The notes: generated from the sequence alone by a model not told the origin. A DNA stretch of 64,000 bases from Megaustenia siamemsis (GCA_032433765.1 JAVIAB010000047.1:18633011-18697010), one strand, 5' to 3'. Shown: positions 1 through 11,851, counted from the first letter of the stretch. Numbers and translations: made by a program.

Positions 1-68
1 ATGCCCTCCGAGATGTGGTAAGGGCACAGTTCACGTCACTCATTCAGATGATCGAGATGTGAGATAAG

Positions 69-236
69 ATGGGCACAGCCAGAAACGAGAAACTTAGTAG
101 GGGTATAAGAAGATGTATCAACCAACACAGAACTGGAGTCGTCAGTCGCTGGACAGTGCGGGACTTGCTGAGGAGGGGATCTGAGCACCTATGGACATGT
201 TTGGAGTGCAAGGATGATGACCCGCAAAACCTCAAT
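69..236 (+). repeat. Dispersed repeat R
   Basis: GGAGTCGTCAGTCGCTGGAC and GACTTGCTGAGGAGGGGATC recur at 21958-22066, and in diverged form at 23955-24045 and 46017-46130. Unknown origin; probably a LINE or SINE remnant. Confidence 0.5.
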
Positions 237-614
237 AACAAGCAAGAAGGTTTTTCAGTAATTTTGTTTTATGTTAAATTCTTATGTCTATTTTCTGCTT
301 TACTGAGAAGCATCTTTCGTGTATAAATATGCCAACATTGAATAGACTCATCTTGCGGCAGAATGGACAAAGTACAATTTTGGTGCTTTATGTCATCTAC
401 TTTCTCCTGCGTCTTTTGTCTTCTGATTTTACCAAAGTCCTTTCCTCCAATGTTACTGTGCCGTCTTTTATTTGTTCTCCAAAATATTATGCCAGATTTG
501 CCCACTTTCTCTCGTTGTTAGATTTCATTCAAGGAAACCCTGCAGAAATCCTTATATATCAGTACTGGTCAGTACTTTTGTCTCTATCCGTCCCTATGTT
601 TGCCATACAATAAT
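237..614. other. Unassigned
   Basis: No gene, RNA or repeat recognised; short open frames lack features of proteins. Confidence 0.3.
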
Positions 615-700
615 TGTTGTAGAATACGAATGTTGCCCTTTCTTCGCATGTGACCCAGCCACCTTTGTCTCCATCTCTTATGTGTTGCCATGAAGGATTG
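615..700. repeat. Short block matching 13138-13225
   Basis: Shared words include GACCCAGCCACCTT versus GGCCCAGCCACCTT and GTGTTGCCATGA. Read as the start of tandem unit 0. Confidence 0.45.
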
Positions 701-1442
701 CAGTTCGGCTCTTGTCAAAACGTTAGAGCTGGCTACCTTGTATTGCCTTTTGATATTCATTATGGTGCGAAGATAGCGAAATCTGTTTAAGCTCTACTGA
801 CCTGCATAGGTCGTCATGTTTCGGATCCATGTAGAAGTTTGCTAAGCTTTGATCAACTAGAATCTTTTGTATTGAATATTGTACTGGCACATGTTCTATG
901 TTTATTGAATGTTAAAGCTGCCTTTCCGATTCGGGTAATTATCTCTTCATAAGCTAAGTTATGTTTTTTTTTTGATGACTACTTACACTTGCAGACTACC
1001 ATACAAAGCGTGTGAACACTGGTGGTTGCTCACATATTCTCTAAGGATTTACTGCCTTGACATTGTTCTGTCATGAATTACACCAAGCGAGACTAAAAAA
1101 AATCAATGTTATTAAAAAAGAAAAAACGTGTGGATGGTCATCCGGAATCACAGTTTCGCCATCACCCACCATCTTTCCCTTCACCTTACACAGCAAATAA
1201 AAGATAACAAACTCAGTGACCGCAACTGATATTCTTATGGTAAGTGTGTTCGTCTTTTCTTTCTCAGAGTCACCGGTTGTTCGTTATGGTGAGGTTGGGG
1301 ACGGGGGTTGGGGATGGGATTTTACACAAAGCTCTGAACTTGATGTCTAATTTGGGAAGTAACAGTTTAGATGTAGCTCTAGATGTGTCACAAAATTTGT
1401 CTTACCCTTAATATACACATCGTCTATTGTACATACATTTTT
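701..1442. other. Unassigned
   Basis: AT-rich sequence without a convincing frame. No paralogous match found by eye. Confidence 0.3.
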
Positions 1443-1568
1443 ATAAACAAAGTGTATGTCAAACGGAATGTCTTGATTTTATTTTAAATTAAATTTAAGG
1501 TTTATATTCGTTTTAATTTTAAAGTTTACTTTCATTTGTTGAAAAATGCATTTATCCTTACTTAAAGG

Positions 1569-1635
1569 AACACTTTTCATGCATAGCTTTCATTTGTTCC
1601 CGCCGCCTATCCCCATATACCGGTAAGTCTCGTCC
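1569..1635 (-). mobile_element. Element X fragment
   Basis: Reverse complement of 15925-15985 (GAACACTTTTCA and CGCCTATCC are shared). The duplicate is at 47450-47518. Confidence 0.5.
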
Positions 1636-3029
1636 TCTTGAAAATGATGATCATCGTAGCACGTGATGATGTTAGGCCATCGTCGGTGACTCCAATTCCG
1701 AACATATAGACACACACTCAGTCGTCAAATTAACCTCGTTGCACATCAAACAGCAGACCGTAAGATTTGCGCACGGCCGGTTTAGGGAACCAATACGATG
1801 ACGTTAGCACACAATGTCGCCAAACTCAGAATCTCGATACCTTTAAACTTATGTCTGATTACTCAAGTGTAAGCAGTCTACGACGAACAAAACACGAAGC
1901 AACTTCCCCAAAGAGACAAAACTGCGACTGATGAAGTAGTTTACATTAATGTGTAACATGGAAATAACTTGCGTCAAAGAATCCCAACAACGGTCTTGAA
2001 CAGCACTAATGTGACGTAAAGCGCAGATCAAGTCTAGACGGTGTTAGGTCTCACTCTCAACACTTGATTCGTCAAAAACAGACTGTTGTCGGCCTACGAC
2101 CTCGCTTTAGCGACACAGATGTATCAAGCATATCATCATTTTGACTTTTACACAGAAAAGTGCAATGAAGATCCGAAAGTAATCAGACCCTGGGTGCATT
2201 TTCTGCAGCGATCGAGAGGACGTGGACTAGATCCACCATTTTGGAAACGGAAGTCCAAATGGATATTGAAAGCGCCATTCGTTGTATCGATTTATTGAAA
2301 CTCGAAGTGGACATTTATGCACTATATAGCTAGTTTACAGCGAGCTCTCTCTATATATGTATACGTCCTTAGGACCGATATACCCGTAATCAGCATGAAC
2401 CGATTTGCTTAAGAGTTTTTTTTGCACGGACAGTGGAAATTTTGTACATGTTTACGTTTTAGCTTCAATGGTTCTTTAACGTGCGCGAGAGTACATGGGG
2501 ACCTCCTGTTTTTTTTGGCCGTGGTCAGAAAGAGCCAGACATCGACCTTACATGGTTGCAAGATATTTGTTTAAAGGGAGACGGCACTGTCGTAGTGTTG
2601 ACCACATTACTGCAGACATGTATATAAATCTAAAACACATGCACTAAAACTATATCCCATATACGTCACTCTCTAGGCGTGTCCGAGTACTTGCTTCTAC
2701 TATCAATGTCACTCTAATGTGTAACCAGATTTCGATACCTACATAATGGTCACTCATATATTCCACCAACCAGCCATGCATACTGCACCATAAATGTATA
2801 TCCTGTTTTATTAAAAATATGGTTATATAAAAAAAAAAAAATCACGCAAACGGTTTATAGTCGGCAGAACTCAGCTCTTAAATTGATTTTGAATTGGTTG
2901 TCAATGACAGTTTAACTTATTGCTTGGTTAACCTATGATATTGTGAAGTACAGTTAAGTCCGGTTATATCCTATGTTAAATGCTTCAATGCACTTATTTG
3001 GGTACAACATAAAAATCCATTACCCATTT

Positions 3030-3107
3030 AAGACTGGGTGAACCCGGCAGCCGTCGATCAGGATTGAACCCGATCTCTTGTCCTTTGTAGTCCAGTTCAC
3101 TAACAAT
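3030..3107 (-). mobile_element. SINE-1 fragment
   Basis: Minus strand: TTAGTGAACTGGACTACAAA through GGGTTCAATCC-like sequence to CACCCAGTC, the head of the tRNA-derived SINE-1, truncated by the TA repeat. Duplicate at 48905-48985. Confidence 0.5.
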
Positions 3108-3140
<33 letters not shown>

Positions 3141-3166
3141 AATCATCATCATCATCATCATCATCA
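3108..3166. repeat. (TA)n and (ATC)n microsatellite
   Basis: AT run followed by eight ATC units; the ATC run is the 3' tail of the adjoining minus-strand LINE. Duplicate at 48990-49092. Confidence 0.7.
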
Positions 3167-3790
3167 AGTACCGGGCATTATCGTTGGTGGTCATCTCTCC
3201 ACAACTTTCGATCTCGACAGTTCTATCGTTTCTGTTGTTGACCTTCTGCAAAGCCATTCTCTTAAGCTGTCTGGTATTTTCTCTCTTTGCTACCCTCTAT
3301 TTCTTCGTTCCTCAATTTTCCTGTTGTTACAATAAATATCAGTTGTTCTCTTCTCATTACATGGCCAAAAAATGATGATTGTTTCTTCCTAATATTGGAA
3401 ATTAGCTCTCTTTTTGCTTTGCCCTCTCTCAGAACATTTTCATTACTCTTCTTAGCTGTCCATGGTATTCTCACCATTCTTCTGTAAAACCACATTTCTA
3501 CAGATTCCAGTGATTTTCTTGTCTGTTGTCCTATTGTCCATGATTCATATCCATATGTTAAGACATAACATTTAAGAATCTTTTTCTTGTTTCTTTGAAC
3601 AAAAAATTGATTGCATAGTATCTTCCTCATTTTCTGGAAAGCTGCTTTTGCCTGAGCCTCTCTGCATCTCACCTCTTTTGTAATCCGTCTGAGGTTAACA
3701 AAGTTCCCAAATATTTAAATTCCTTTACCTGTTTTAATATTGTTCCACTTGTCTTTATTTTGCACTGAGGTGATGTCTAATTCTTTGTTG
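3142..3790 (-). mobile_element. LINE fragment L-a, 3' end
   Basis: Minus-strand translation shows YGYESWTIGQQTRKSLESVE, RIPWTAKKSNENVL and SSFFGHVMRREQL, the C-terminal part of a LINE polyprotein. It ends in an ATG/TGA trinucleotide tail. 5'-truncated, with indels. Confidence 0.7.
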
Positions 3791-3794
3791 TTAC

Positions 3795-4320
3795 CATTCT
3801 ATCTATCTATTGACCTTTCGAGCCGTTGCTGGCCCATAGGGCGTAGACCAAGATACACCTTCTCATATCTGAATTTTTATTCTAGCAGTTTTCTTTTAAC
3901 GATATTTTATCAAATCTCGCCACCTGTCTCTGTTCTGTGCAAGCAGCTCTACCTCATTGAGGGAGCCGAATCCTGTTGCTCTTGCCTCTCTCATCAATGT
4001 TCTTCTCCCTGGGTCTTCCTCATTTTCTCTTACCTGTTGTTTCCCATATGAGGGCCTGCTTTGCTATTCGGTTATTGTCTCTTCTCATCACATGTCCAAC
4101 ATATGTCCATCGTCTTTTCTTTATTACTGAAGATATTAGTCGTTGAATGACGATTTCTCTAATTTCCTCGTTTGTTTTGAATTTCTTTCCACGCTATACC
4201 AAGTATTTTACTTAGATATTTATTTTCGAATGCGTTCAACTTTGTTTCTATATCTCTTGTTGTTTTCCAGCTTTCACACGCATACATAAGGGTTGATAGT
4301 AAATGTGATTTGAATAGCAT
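3795..4320 (-). mobile_element. LINE fragment L-c, 3' end
   Basis: Minus strand encodes LMYACESWKTTRDIETKLNA, GIAWNEFKTNEEI and WTYVGHVMRRDNN. A LINE family distinct from L-a, with one frameshift here. The cleaner copy is at 49750-50264. Confidence 0.65.
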
Positions 4321-4599
4321 AAGTTGTTACCATTACTTCTGTCTTTTTGCTTTTTATATATATTCTATTGAACCTTGGGTATGTGATAAGAACACCTTTT
4401 ACAAATCAACATGTGGGCGTATAAAATAAGACCACTATCTCGTTTTCTAAAGGTCATTGAGTTAGACAAGGATGTATCGTATCACCTTATCTATTTGTCA
4501 CATATACATATAATATACAATGAGAAATGTCAGAAAAGCGAATAATAAAGAACAATTTATTGCTCTTTATTTGGTATCGATCTTGGCAGCGCTAGAAAA

Positions 4600-4790
4600 G
4601 AATCTGGTAGCGATTATCAACTACGAAAAGGATACTTAAAAAATGCTAGAAAGATGATTATATGCCACAGACTGAATGTTGAGAATTCTCAGAAGAATAA
4701 ACACGATTAACGAGACAATTCTCGAAAAGGTCAACACACAAAGAGAGCTCATACCAGTCATCAGAAAGAAACAATCTGCTTATGTCTTTC
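4600..4790 (+). mobile_element. Small LINE fragment
   Basis: Plus strand: ILRRINTINETILEKVNTQR then RKKQSAYV, matching the L-a/L-b C-terminal pattern. Duplicate at 50580-50745. Confidence 0.5.
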
Positions 4791-4869
4791 TGTTTTAGGG
4801 GTAAGTGCTTGTTCACGGTTAACGTGCGTATTTAATCAATCCATATTTGGAGCGATCGTTGCTGTTTTT

Positions 4870-5085
4870 GTTGTTGTTGTTGCGTTCGCCAGCTTTCAAC
4901 TCTGACGAAGTCCCTAGAGACTAAGAACTGAATTTTGGTTGTTAATCCATTTTTTCCCTGGCAGCCGTGTGCACAGGAGTCCCTCGCCGCACAGGTAGAT
5001 AACTCCGACTTTGGAGGTACTCATGTTTTTTTCCGTCGATGAGTAACTGACGTTTCAAGCCGGGCCTCGCTGTTTTTTTCTACTA
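4870..5085 (-). mobile_element. SINE-2
   Basis: About 215 bp matching 60170-60400 in reverse (GACTTCGTCA, CAGGAGTCCC versus CCCCTGTG, GAAACGTCA). The plus copy at 60100 carries a B-box-like GTGGGTTCAAATCCC upstream, suggesting tRNA ancestry. Duplicate at 50795-51025. Confidence 0.55.
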
Positions 5086-5089
5086 ACCT

Positions 5090-5747
5090 TTAGATATGAG
5101 AGTTGATGAGAGAAGATCATACTGACGATGGAGGATAAAACAGGGGTAACGTGTTCACGCTAGGCAAAAAAGACACATGAACATCATTTATGACATAATA
5201 AAGAGTCTGACTATATTTACACTAAAACTCACACAAGAATCATGTTTATTTATTTCTCAGTGGAAATTTGCAGTGCAGTAAATTACGACCGTAAATGTAA
5301 CGTATTTGCTTTCACAAATCTATTATTAAAATGACAATGTTACAGGTCACAAGCAAATGTTCATAAGTGATGTCATTACACACAATTCACTTGCTGGAGA
5401 CCTTTAGTCCCTAGCAGCAAAGATATCAACCAAGTCTTGACATTCGAAAGTAGTCACTAACAAATTTATTTATCACTTCATTATCTCAAACGGTTATTAA
5501 ACTGTAGATCCCATCCAGCGTTTAGAGAATGTTTAGTTTTCTTAGTTTTTTGTTTATATAATTATTTAAAGAACTGAAACAAGCGCGAGTTGTCGCTTAT
5601 AAGGATAAGATAGCTTGATAACAAGGAAAAAACTACCATGTCTGATTATCGCAGCAAATCAGAAAGATGAGTTCCTACATAAAGAAGTTGCCCAAATCTT
5701 CATTAGTTCAGTCGACAGATCATCTTTTTTGCGCACCGGACAACTCC
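5090..5747. other. Unassigned part of the duplication
   Basis: AT-rich; matched at 51030-51690 and weakly at 13250-13720. No gene recognised. Confidence 0.4.
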
Positions 5748-6140
5748 GCAGTGCTTATATCTTCTCCTCAAGCCGTTTACCAGTAGTTTGAAGAAAGCCG
5801 CCGAAGAGTAGAGAAAGTATTTAACATGTCTATAGCACGAACTCCATAGTGCTCAGATCTTGTCCTCAACACATTCACCAGTAGTTTGAAGCGTGTTCGT
5901 CACAGACTAGAGAAAGGACTGAAGATGGCTATAGCATAAACTCCGTTGTGCTCAGATCTTCTCCTCAACACATTCATCAATAATTTGAAGCGTGCCCGTC
6001 ACAGACTAGAGAAAGGACTGAAGATGGCTATAGCATAAACTCCGTAATGCTCAGATCTTCCCTCAACACATTCACCAGTAGTTTGAAGCGTGCCCTCCAC
6101 AGACTAGAGAAAGGACTGAAGATGGCTTTAGCGCTAACTC
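5748..6140. repeat. 99-bp tandem repeat, four copies
   Basis: Unit starts at about 5745, 5844, 5943, 6042 and ends 6140; each contains GTGCTCAGATCTT, CAACACATTCA and TAGAGAAAGGACTGAAGATG. 99 bp is 33 codons, and the plus strand reads NTFTSSLKR and RLEKGLKMA in each unit, but stops interrupt. Confidence 0.7.
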
Positions 6141-6509
6141 CGTTGCACGGGAGAAGATTTTCCCCCAACCTTCTTAACCACCTCTTCCGATATGCGTGGC
6201 AGATGAAAGTGGTTCCTTTCTTTTCCCACCTCGCCGTGGTCCTTGATTGTCTTGAAGCCAAGTGTGTTGTCTCTCTTGACGTTTATTGCGACGTCTACTT
6301 GAATGGGCCTACCATGAAGTGGTTATTTTACATTTACTGGCGCTGTTTTCAAGGACAGAAGTGTAACACCATTTATATGACAAATACCTTTGTTTTTCGT
6401 TGTCAATACAAGTGCTAATACAGACTTGTTGTCTCCTCCTACCAGCTCCAAGTGGAAGGAACGCCACTAATTTACCTCGATTTATAAGGCCTGATTTTAG
6501 TGTGTGTAT

Positions 6510-6742
6510 TATACAAATGTAAAGTATCCCCGTCACGCCAAGTGGCGTATAGGGAATAAGGAACCATAAATCTTACAGACCTTCGGCACATGATTTTTGG
6601 GGTAATGTGGTCGTTTTACTTTCCCAGAAAAAATCCGGTACCCCTTACAGGCTGGGTGAACCGCACCCGGTCGGTTGGTATCGAACCCTACCTCTTGTTC
6701 TTTGTAGCCCAGTTCACTAACCACTGAGCTATCGCGGCTCCC
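6510..6742 (-). mobile_element. SINE-1, full-length copy with TSD
   Basis: Minus strand starts GGGAGCCGCGATAGCTCAG (tRNA-like 5' end with A box TAGCTCAGTGG) and has B box GGGTTCGATACC, then a tRNA-unrelated body and a short 3' part reading TACGCCACTTGGCGTGAC. Flanked by TTAGTGTGTGTAT at 6497-6509 and 6743-6755. The paralogous site at 52335-52350 is empty. Confidence 0.75.
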
Positions 6743-7018
6743 TTAGTGTGTGTATACCAAGTTATAATTTTTGTATTGAAATAAATCAGTTACTAATATG
6801 CAGATCAAATCTTGACATCTACTGAGATGTAAATATATGCATGTATGTATGTATATACATGTATATATATATATATGGTCTTTGGCGTCTTGACAGATGG
6901 TTGGTAGCAAGCGATCATAATAAGTCAGTAGTTTGGTAAAGCATTAGTGTCTCATACTGGGTGCTGCTTTACTGAACATCTTCTCTCGTGCCTCAATTTG
7001 CCAATCCTGGACAGACAG

Positions 7019-8470
7019 ATCATCATCATCATCATGTGCCATACCGTTTGACGTAGGTGTTCATGTCCCTCCACAATCTTCTATCTACAGTGCATCGTAT
7101 CAGTTCTGTTGTTGACTGTTTTCCATGCCATGACACCAAGCTATCCAGTATTTTCTCAATTTGTCGTCCGCGATCTCTCTTTCCTTTTATTTTGCCAGTT
7201 GTAACCAAGTATTCCAAATTTCCTCCTCTCATGATGTGCCCGAAAAATGTTGATTGCTTCTCTCTGATGTTTTTTAAGAGCTCCCTTTTTGTGTTGGCCT
7301 CTTTGAGAACTTCCTCATTGGTCTTTTTAGCTGTCCAGGGAATTTTCAACATTCTACTGAGAAATCCCATCTCTGTGGCCTCAAATCGTCTTTTCATTTG
7401 TTTGTCTACTGTCCATGATTCGCTTCCATAGGTCAGAATTGGTTCTATATAGCATCGATGAACTCTGTTTCTAATTTTTATTGACATAGATTTGTTGCAT
7501 AAGATATTTTACATTTTCTGAAATGCTATTTTGGCCTGAGCTATTCTGCTTTTTATTTCTGTGGTGCATCTCCCATCTGATGTTATTATTGTGCCCAAGT
7601 ATTTGAAACGTTGTACTTGTTTCAGATTTGTCTCGTTTATTTTTATGCTGCATGATGGTGATGATTGTTTTTTTCGATATAACCATTACTTCTGTTTTCT
7701 TACTATTCAGACTGACACCTTTCTTGTTACTTTCTTTTACTATTATGTCCATCATTTCTTGTAGTTCGTTCTCTGTCTCTGCTATTAGGACTGTTTCATC
7801 CGCATATCGCAAATTATTTATGTTGTGACTGTTTACTTCAATTCCTTTTCTGTCTACTATTGATCTCATAATATGTTCGCTGTAAAGTGAAAACAAATCC
7901 GGTGACAGAACAAAGCCTTCTCTGACTCCTTGTTTTATATATTGGAATTGTCCTGTTTGTTAATTCGTATAGCTGCTGTTTGTTGCCGGTACATGTTTTT
8001 TATGATTCGCCGATCCTTGCTATCAATGTTTAATTTCTCCAGCATATTGATTATTTCCACATGCTTTACTTTGTCAAATGCTTTCGAATAGTCTATAAAG
8101 CACATATATAGATCTTTCTTTACCTCTACAGATCTTTCTATCAATGTTCTTATGATGTATATTGCATTATTGGTGCCCTTTCCTTCCACAAATCCACATT
8201 GTTCCTACTTATTTCTGGTTTTATTTTGTTCTTTACACGTCTCATGATTATTCTTAGTAATATTTTAGTCGTATGTCTCATGAAACTAATGGTGCGATGG
8301 TCTTCACAATCAGTGGCCCCTGACTTCTTCGGTATGGGTACAAAGATAGATTTTAGTAGATCTTCGGGTATGTGTCCAGGTTTATATATATATATATGTC
8401 ATTGAGTAATTTTGTTTTGACTTGTACTCCCAGCTCTCCTAATGCTTTTATCTCTTCGATTGTTATATTT
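7019..8470 (-). pseudogene. LINE L-b, RT and C-terminal part, broken
   Basis: Reading on the minus strand from 8470: PGHIPEDLLKSIFVPIPKKS, then FIDYSKAFDKVKHVEI (RT motif A, about 8095), a disrupted region, NNLRYADETVLIAETENELQ (motif C, YADE instead of YADD, about 7820), SKKTEVMVISKK, YGSESWTVDKQMKRRFEATE, IPWTAKKTNEEVLKEANTKR and FFGHIMRGGNLEY, ending in an ATC/GAT tail at 7019-7034. Several frameshifts and stops; endonuclease absent. Confidence 0.72.
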
Positions 8471-8600
8471 ACTACAGTTACCTATCTTTGTTTGAGAGAT
8501 GAGATATTAATTCGGATGATTACGCTGGCACGGGCGGTTGAGCAATTATGGATTTTAATTCGTTTGCAGTGATACCTTCCATAACCAAAGAACCAAGAAA
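8471..8600 (+). mobile_element. Element X, 3' fragment
   Basis: ACTACAGTTACCTATCTTTG, GGCACGGGCGGTTGAGCAAT and TTCGTTTGCAGTGATACC, then CCTTCCATAACCAAAG. Same 3' end as the copies at 16.3, 19.9 and 30.0 kb. Confidence 0.6.
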
Positions 8601-9213
8601 AAGCTTTTTTTCAAACCAAAAAGAAGCTTTCTTTTTGTTATGACGTTCTCATTTTTGGTAGAACCAACTTTAAAAACACCACATAAAATGATATTATGGT
8701 CACGTTCATGTTGTGTTCACGGTCATTTTCAAATAGGCTTGACTATTGGCCAATTAATAACCAAAAGTAAAAAAAAATGATGACAGGTCATTTTATTGCC
8801 TACAGCAACATATTGTTTGCCAAAAACAAAATCAAATTTACTATCTGCTTGTAAACATAGATGCTCATTCTATATACTCATTTCACTGTGGAGTTAATTT
8901 ATTTAATTAGTGGCAACATTGAGAAAAGTCTGATTAAAATCACAAAATGCATTGAAAAGAATATCCATGAGTATTTTGCCATTTGGCCATTCGTTAAATA
9001 GTGGAAGGAACTCTCCTTTTTTTTAATGCACATGTAGTTCCAATAGTCACATGAAAATCACGTGACATTTGGATTAAGCAATTGGCGAAATTTTTTTTTT
9101 TTTTAGCTTTTTTATGAAAAATGAGATCATGTTTTATCATGATTGTGAACCACCGAAACCGATAAGAGATAGTTATGTAGGATATAACTTTAAGACTTTG
9201 CAGACTTTTATTA
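8600..9213. repeat. Paralogous block shared with gene B intron 5
   Basis: Aligns with 53740-54485 (for example the shared GATATTATGGTCACGTTCA near 8690 and 53798). It continues on the far side of transposon T1 at 11327-11412. In unit B this block is intron 5 of gene B; here no flanking exon is seen. Confidence 0.7.
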
Positions 9214-11324
9214 TAGCTCGTTTCAAAACATATGCCAAATTTCAACACGCTATTACTCTCTAACCGTTTGTTAAATACTTTTGAAATTTTCCAAATGTTC
9301 TTAGAATGCAAAAGACCCTTTAAATGTATATTTAACAAATATCTTGCAGCTGCAGTTTTCTTAAAGCGGCGATATTTCTTTGATGTTTGTCAAAATTGTA
9401 AATTGTGAAGCCCTAAAGAATAGAAATTACCGTAGTTGCTGGTCTACGATTAATTTTCACTAGGTAAAGGCGTGGCCGTAATGGGGAAATAACTGGATAA
9501 AACAAAACACCAGGATAATTATTGTCTGCTCAGTTCGAGGACGGACGATAATATCAAGGTATACCTGTATGTCCAATTTTCATAGTTGTGTGGTCCTGAA
9601 AAGGACCGTTTGTTGAAATAATTTAAGGTAATATAGGGGCCAACATTGTGGGGCTATATACTTTCATTCTGAATCAGACGAGTCTAAAAGATTAATAACT
9701 GTTTGGGGTTGAATATTCCACAAACCATCATTTTTCCGATATTCCTCTTCCTGTTTTAAGACGTGGTCTTCACATTTAGCCCAATAATCGTTGTCTATAT
9801 TTAATAAGGCGAGATTAGCAAGAGTCTTTACATCGCATATTTTGAATGTTGTATTTTCATCTGCCACTTGTCCTTTTAATTTTGCCCAGATTAGTTCTAT
9901 TGGATTTAAATGAGCATGGTAAGGTGGCAGCCTCAAACTTATATGACCGTGCTCTTGGATAATCTTATCTATTTGAAAAATCGTTGTCCTCTGCTTTTGC
10001 TTTACTAGAGATAGTAATTCAGGTTTTAAGTACATGTTATTAAATTGTTTGTGCTCCTTTGTGAGCCATATCTTAATAGCATCTTTTGTACTGGATGACG
10101 TCGGGACTTTATCTTCAAGTGCATCAATGTTGTGGTACGCTGCATTGTCCATTATTAGGCAAGATGGTCGATCTAGTGATGGGAGAACAGAATTTTCAAT
10201 CCAATGTCTAAATATGTGACCATTCATCTCAGAGTGATAATCCCGATTGTCTATGGATTTTGAAAGAAAAATGAGCTCTGCATTCTGTATTAGTCCATGT
10301 TGTCGACTACCTGCATGAGCAATTATCAAGCGCTGTCCTTTGCTGCTAGATATTAATCTCTTAATCTTTCCATCTGATGACTGCCATTCCCTTTGGTTAG
10401 TATGGTGAGCATTGATCCATGTTTCATCCAAGTACACAATATCATAACCTTGCTTGCGCACCTCTTTTACTTCACGTAAGTACTTGCTTCTCATGACTAC
10501 TATATGTGGCTTTTCACAGATGATGTTTCGTCCATTGGAATACTTTCTGAATGTAAAGCCTGCAGCTCTCACATTCCTCCATAATGTAGACTTTGATATT
10601 TCAATAGTGTTGTTCTTTTTCAGCGATACTTTTAATTTTCTTATTGTAACAGTTTCATTCATACCCAACATTTTGCGAATTTCACTTCTAATAAGTTCAC
10701 TGTCGAAATTATCCAACATTTTTGCTCTTCCTTGTGATTTTGTATATTTGGAACATTGACGGTCACGTGCTTGAATCCAGCGATTAAATGACCGTTTAGA
10801 TAAATCCAAAATGTGTCTTGTCCTATTCTCAGGGTTTTCTAAAGAATGAAATAATCTTCCTCCTTTAGCCTCTTTGCAAAATAGTCATACATTTTTATTG
10901 CGATGTTTTGTAAACTGCAGAATTTCATTTTAAGACTCATGATAAATGTTAGCGTTCCACGTCTACACCTATGAAAGAACGGAAATGTAAAACACAATGC
11001 CTCGTGTTTTCTACAAGTGTCTAATTGTGTTAGACAGCTCACGTTTAAAGCGTGCAAAATCGTAAATTTGACTGTGTATAGATTTGTAATCGCTATTTTT
11101 AACTTAAATACTGTAAACACTAAGTTTTGACTACATCAATGGGTCGTTATAAATTTATATAAATCAAATAAGCAACAATAATAACCAAATGTTTGTTTTT
11201 AATTAAATTAATTCCCTGTTGGGTTCTAATCATTATAACTTTACATGCTTATTTTGAAAAAAATACAAAAAGCGGTTTAAAAGATATTGATTTTAAATTT
11301 GGGCACGACTTATGAAACAAGCTA
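9214..11324 (-). mobile_element. DD83E transposon copy T1 (frameshifted)
   Basis: Imperfect inverted ends of about 32 bp (9214 onward, TAGCTCGTTTC; to 11324), flanked by TA. Unit B has the same flanks at 54450-54540 without the element, with about 17 extra bases at the junction, which fixes the boundaries. Both ends begin TAG, as in T2, and a short 3' non-coding block (9351-9388) is shared with T2 (43193-43228). Confidence 0.75.
9664..10930 (-). pseudogene. DD83E transposase of T1, N-terminal frameshift
   Basis: The main open frame covers 381 codons (10809-9664) with Asp128 (YLDETW), Asp221 (LIMDNAAYH) and Glu305 (NPIELIWAKLKG); spacing is again 83. No ATG opens this frame at the expected place. 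The missing N-terminus (NIAIKMYDYF and following) lies in another frame at about 10935-10855, so a one-base shift near 10855-10865 separates the first about 40 residues. The catalytic domain is intact, so the copy is probably inactive only because of this shift. Confidence 0.72.
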
Positions 11325-11412
11325 TAGTAACAAACATCACTGTCTCGAGCGAATATTTTACCTGAACTACATAATATCTCAATGCGTTAATTCTAGAAAT
11401 GTAATTTTACAG

Positions 11413-11844
11413 CAAAATTAAAAAATTAAAAAAAAATTGTATGTAAGAAGCTTTACGTGATAAGTGGACGATACAGACTAAACAACGTTTCGGCCCTATA
11501 GGCCTTCATCAGGAACAAACAAAAAAAAAACACTCACACAAAACTAATAACGAAACAACCAAAACAAAAACAATCGAAATGTGTTAAAGAAAACAAAATG
11601 ATCTATCCTGTCAAAACAAAAGGAAATAGCAACCAAGTGTGGCTGTCGCGAACGTAGAGAAACGTGCAGAAATGTGCAAATGTGCAAAATTTCTTCACAT
11701 TCAGCTTTACTGCAGACGTTGTTTAGTCTGTGTCGTCCACTTATCACGTAAAGCTTCTTACATACCATTTTTTTTTATTTTTTAATTTTCCTCACATTCA
11801 GCTTTACTGCAGCTTCGCATTTTTATGCATTAACCCTTTACTAG
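11413..11844. mobile_element. 432-bp PLE-derived mini-insertion with inverted ends
   Basis: Flanked by the 8-bp repeat TTTTACAG (11405-11412 and 11845-11852), splitting a LINE fragment whose uninterrupted copy is at 54587 in unit B. Its two sides carry the same PLE terminal sequence in opposite orientation (AAGAAGCTTTACGTGATAAG near 11447 and its complement near 11740), which also bounds the large pair at 55.5-59.7 kb. A hairpin motif lies at 11486-11512. No coding sequence. Confidence 0.65.
11486..11512 (-). other. Hammerhead-like hairpin motif (PLE end)
   Basis: Minus strand reads CTGATGA, AGGCCTATAGGGCC, GAAACG: the same two core boxes as at 35268-35294, here with the canonical CUGAUGA. 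Confidence 0.4.
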
Positions 11845-11851
11845 TTTTACA

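Larger units (their letters stand above)
1443..6500. repeat. Segmental duplication, copy in unit 0
   Basis: Nearly identical over about 5 kb, in direct orientation, to 46920-52400, including shared old insertions (LINE fragments at 3142-4320, a SINE at 4870-5085, the 99-bp repeat). Copy B carries an extra segment at about 47040-47450. No host coding sequence recognised in it. Confidence 0.85.

Noticed and set aside
3262..3672. 136-codon host gene
   Set aside because: LINE L-a C-terminal fragment, duplicated at 49 kb.
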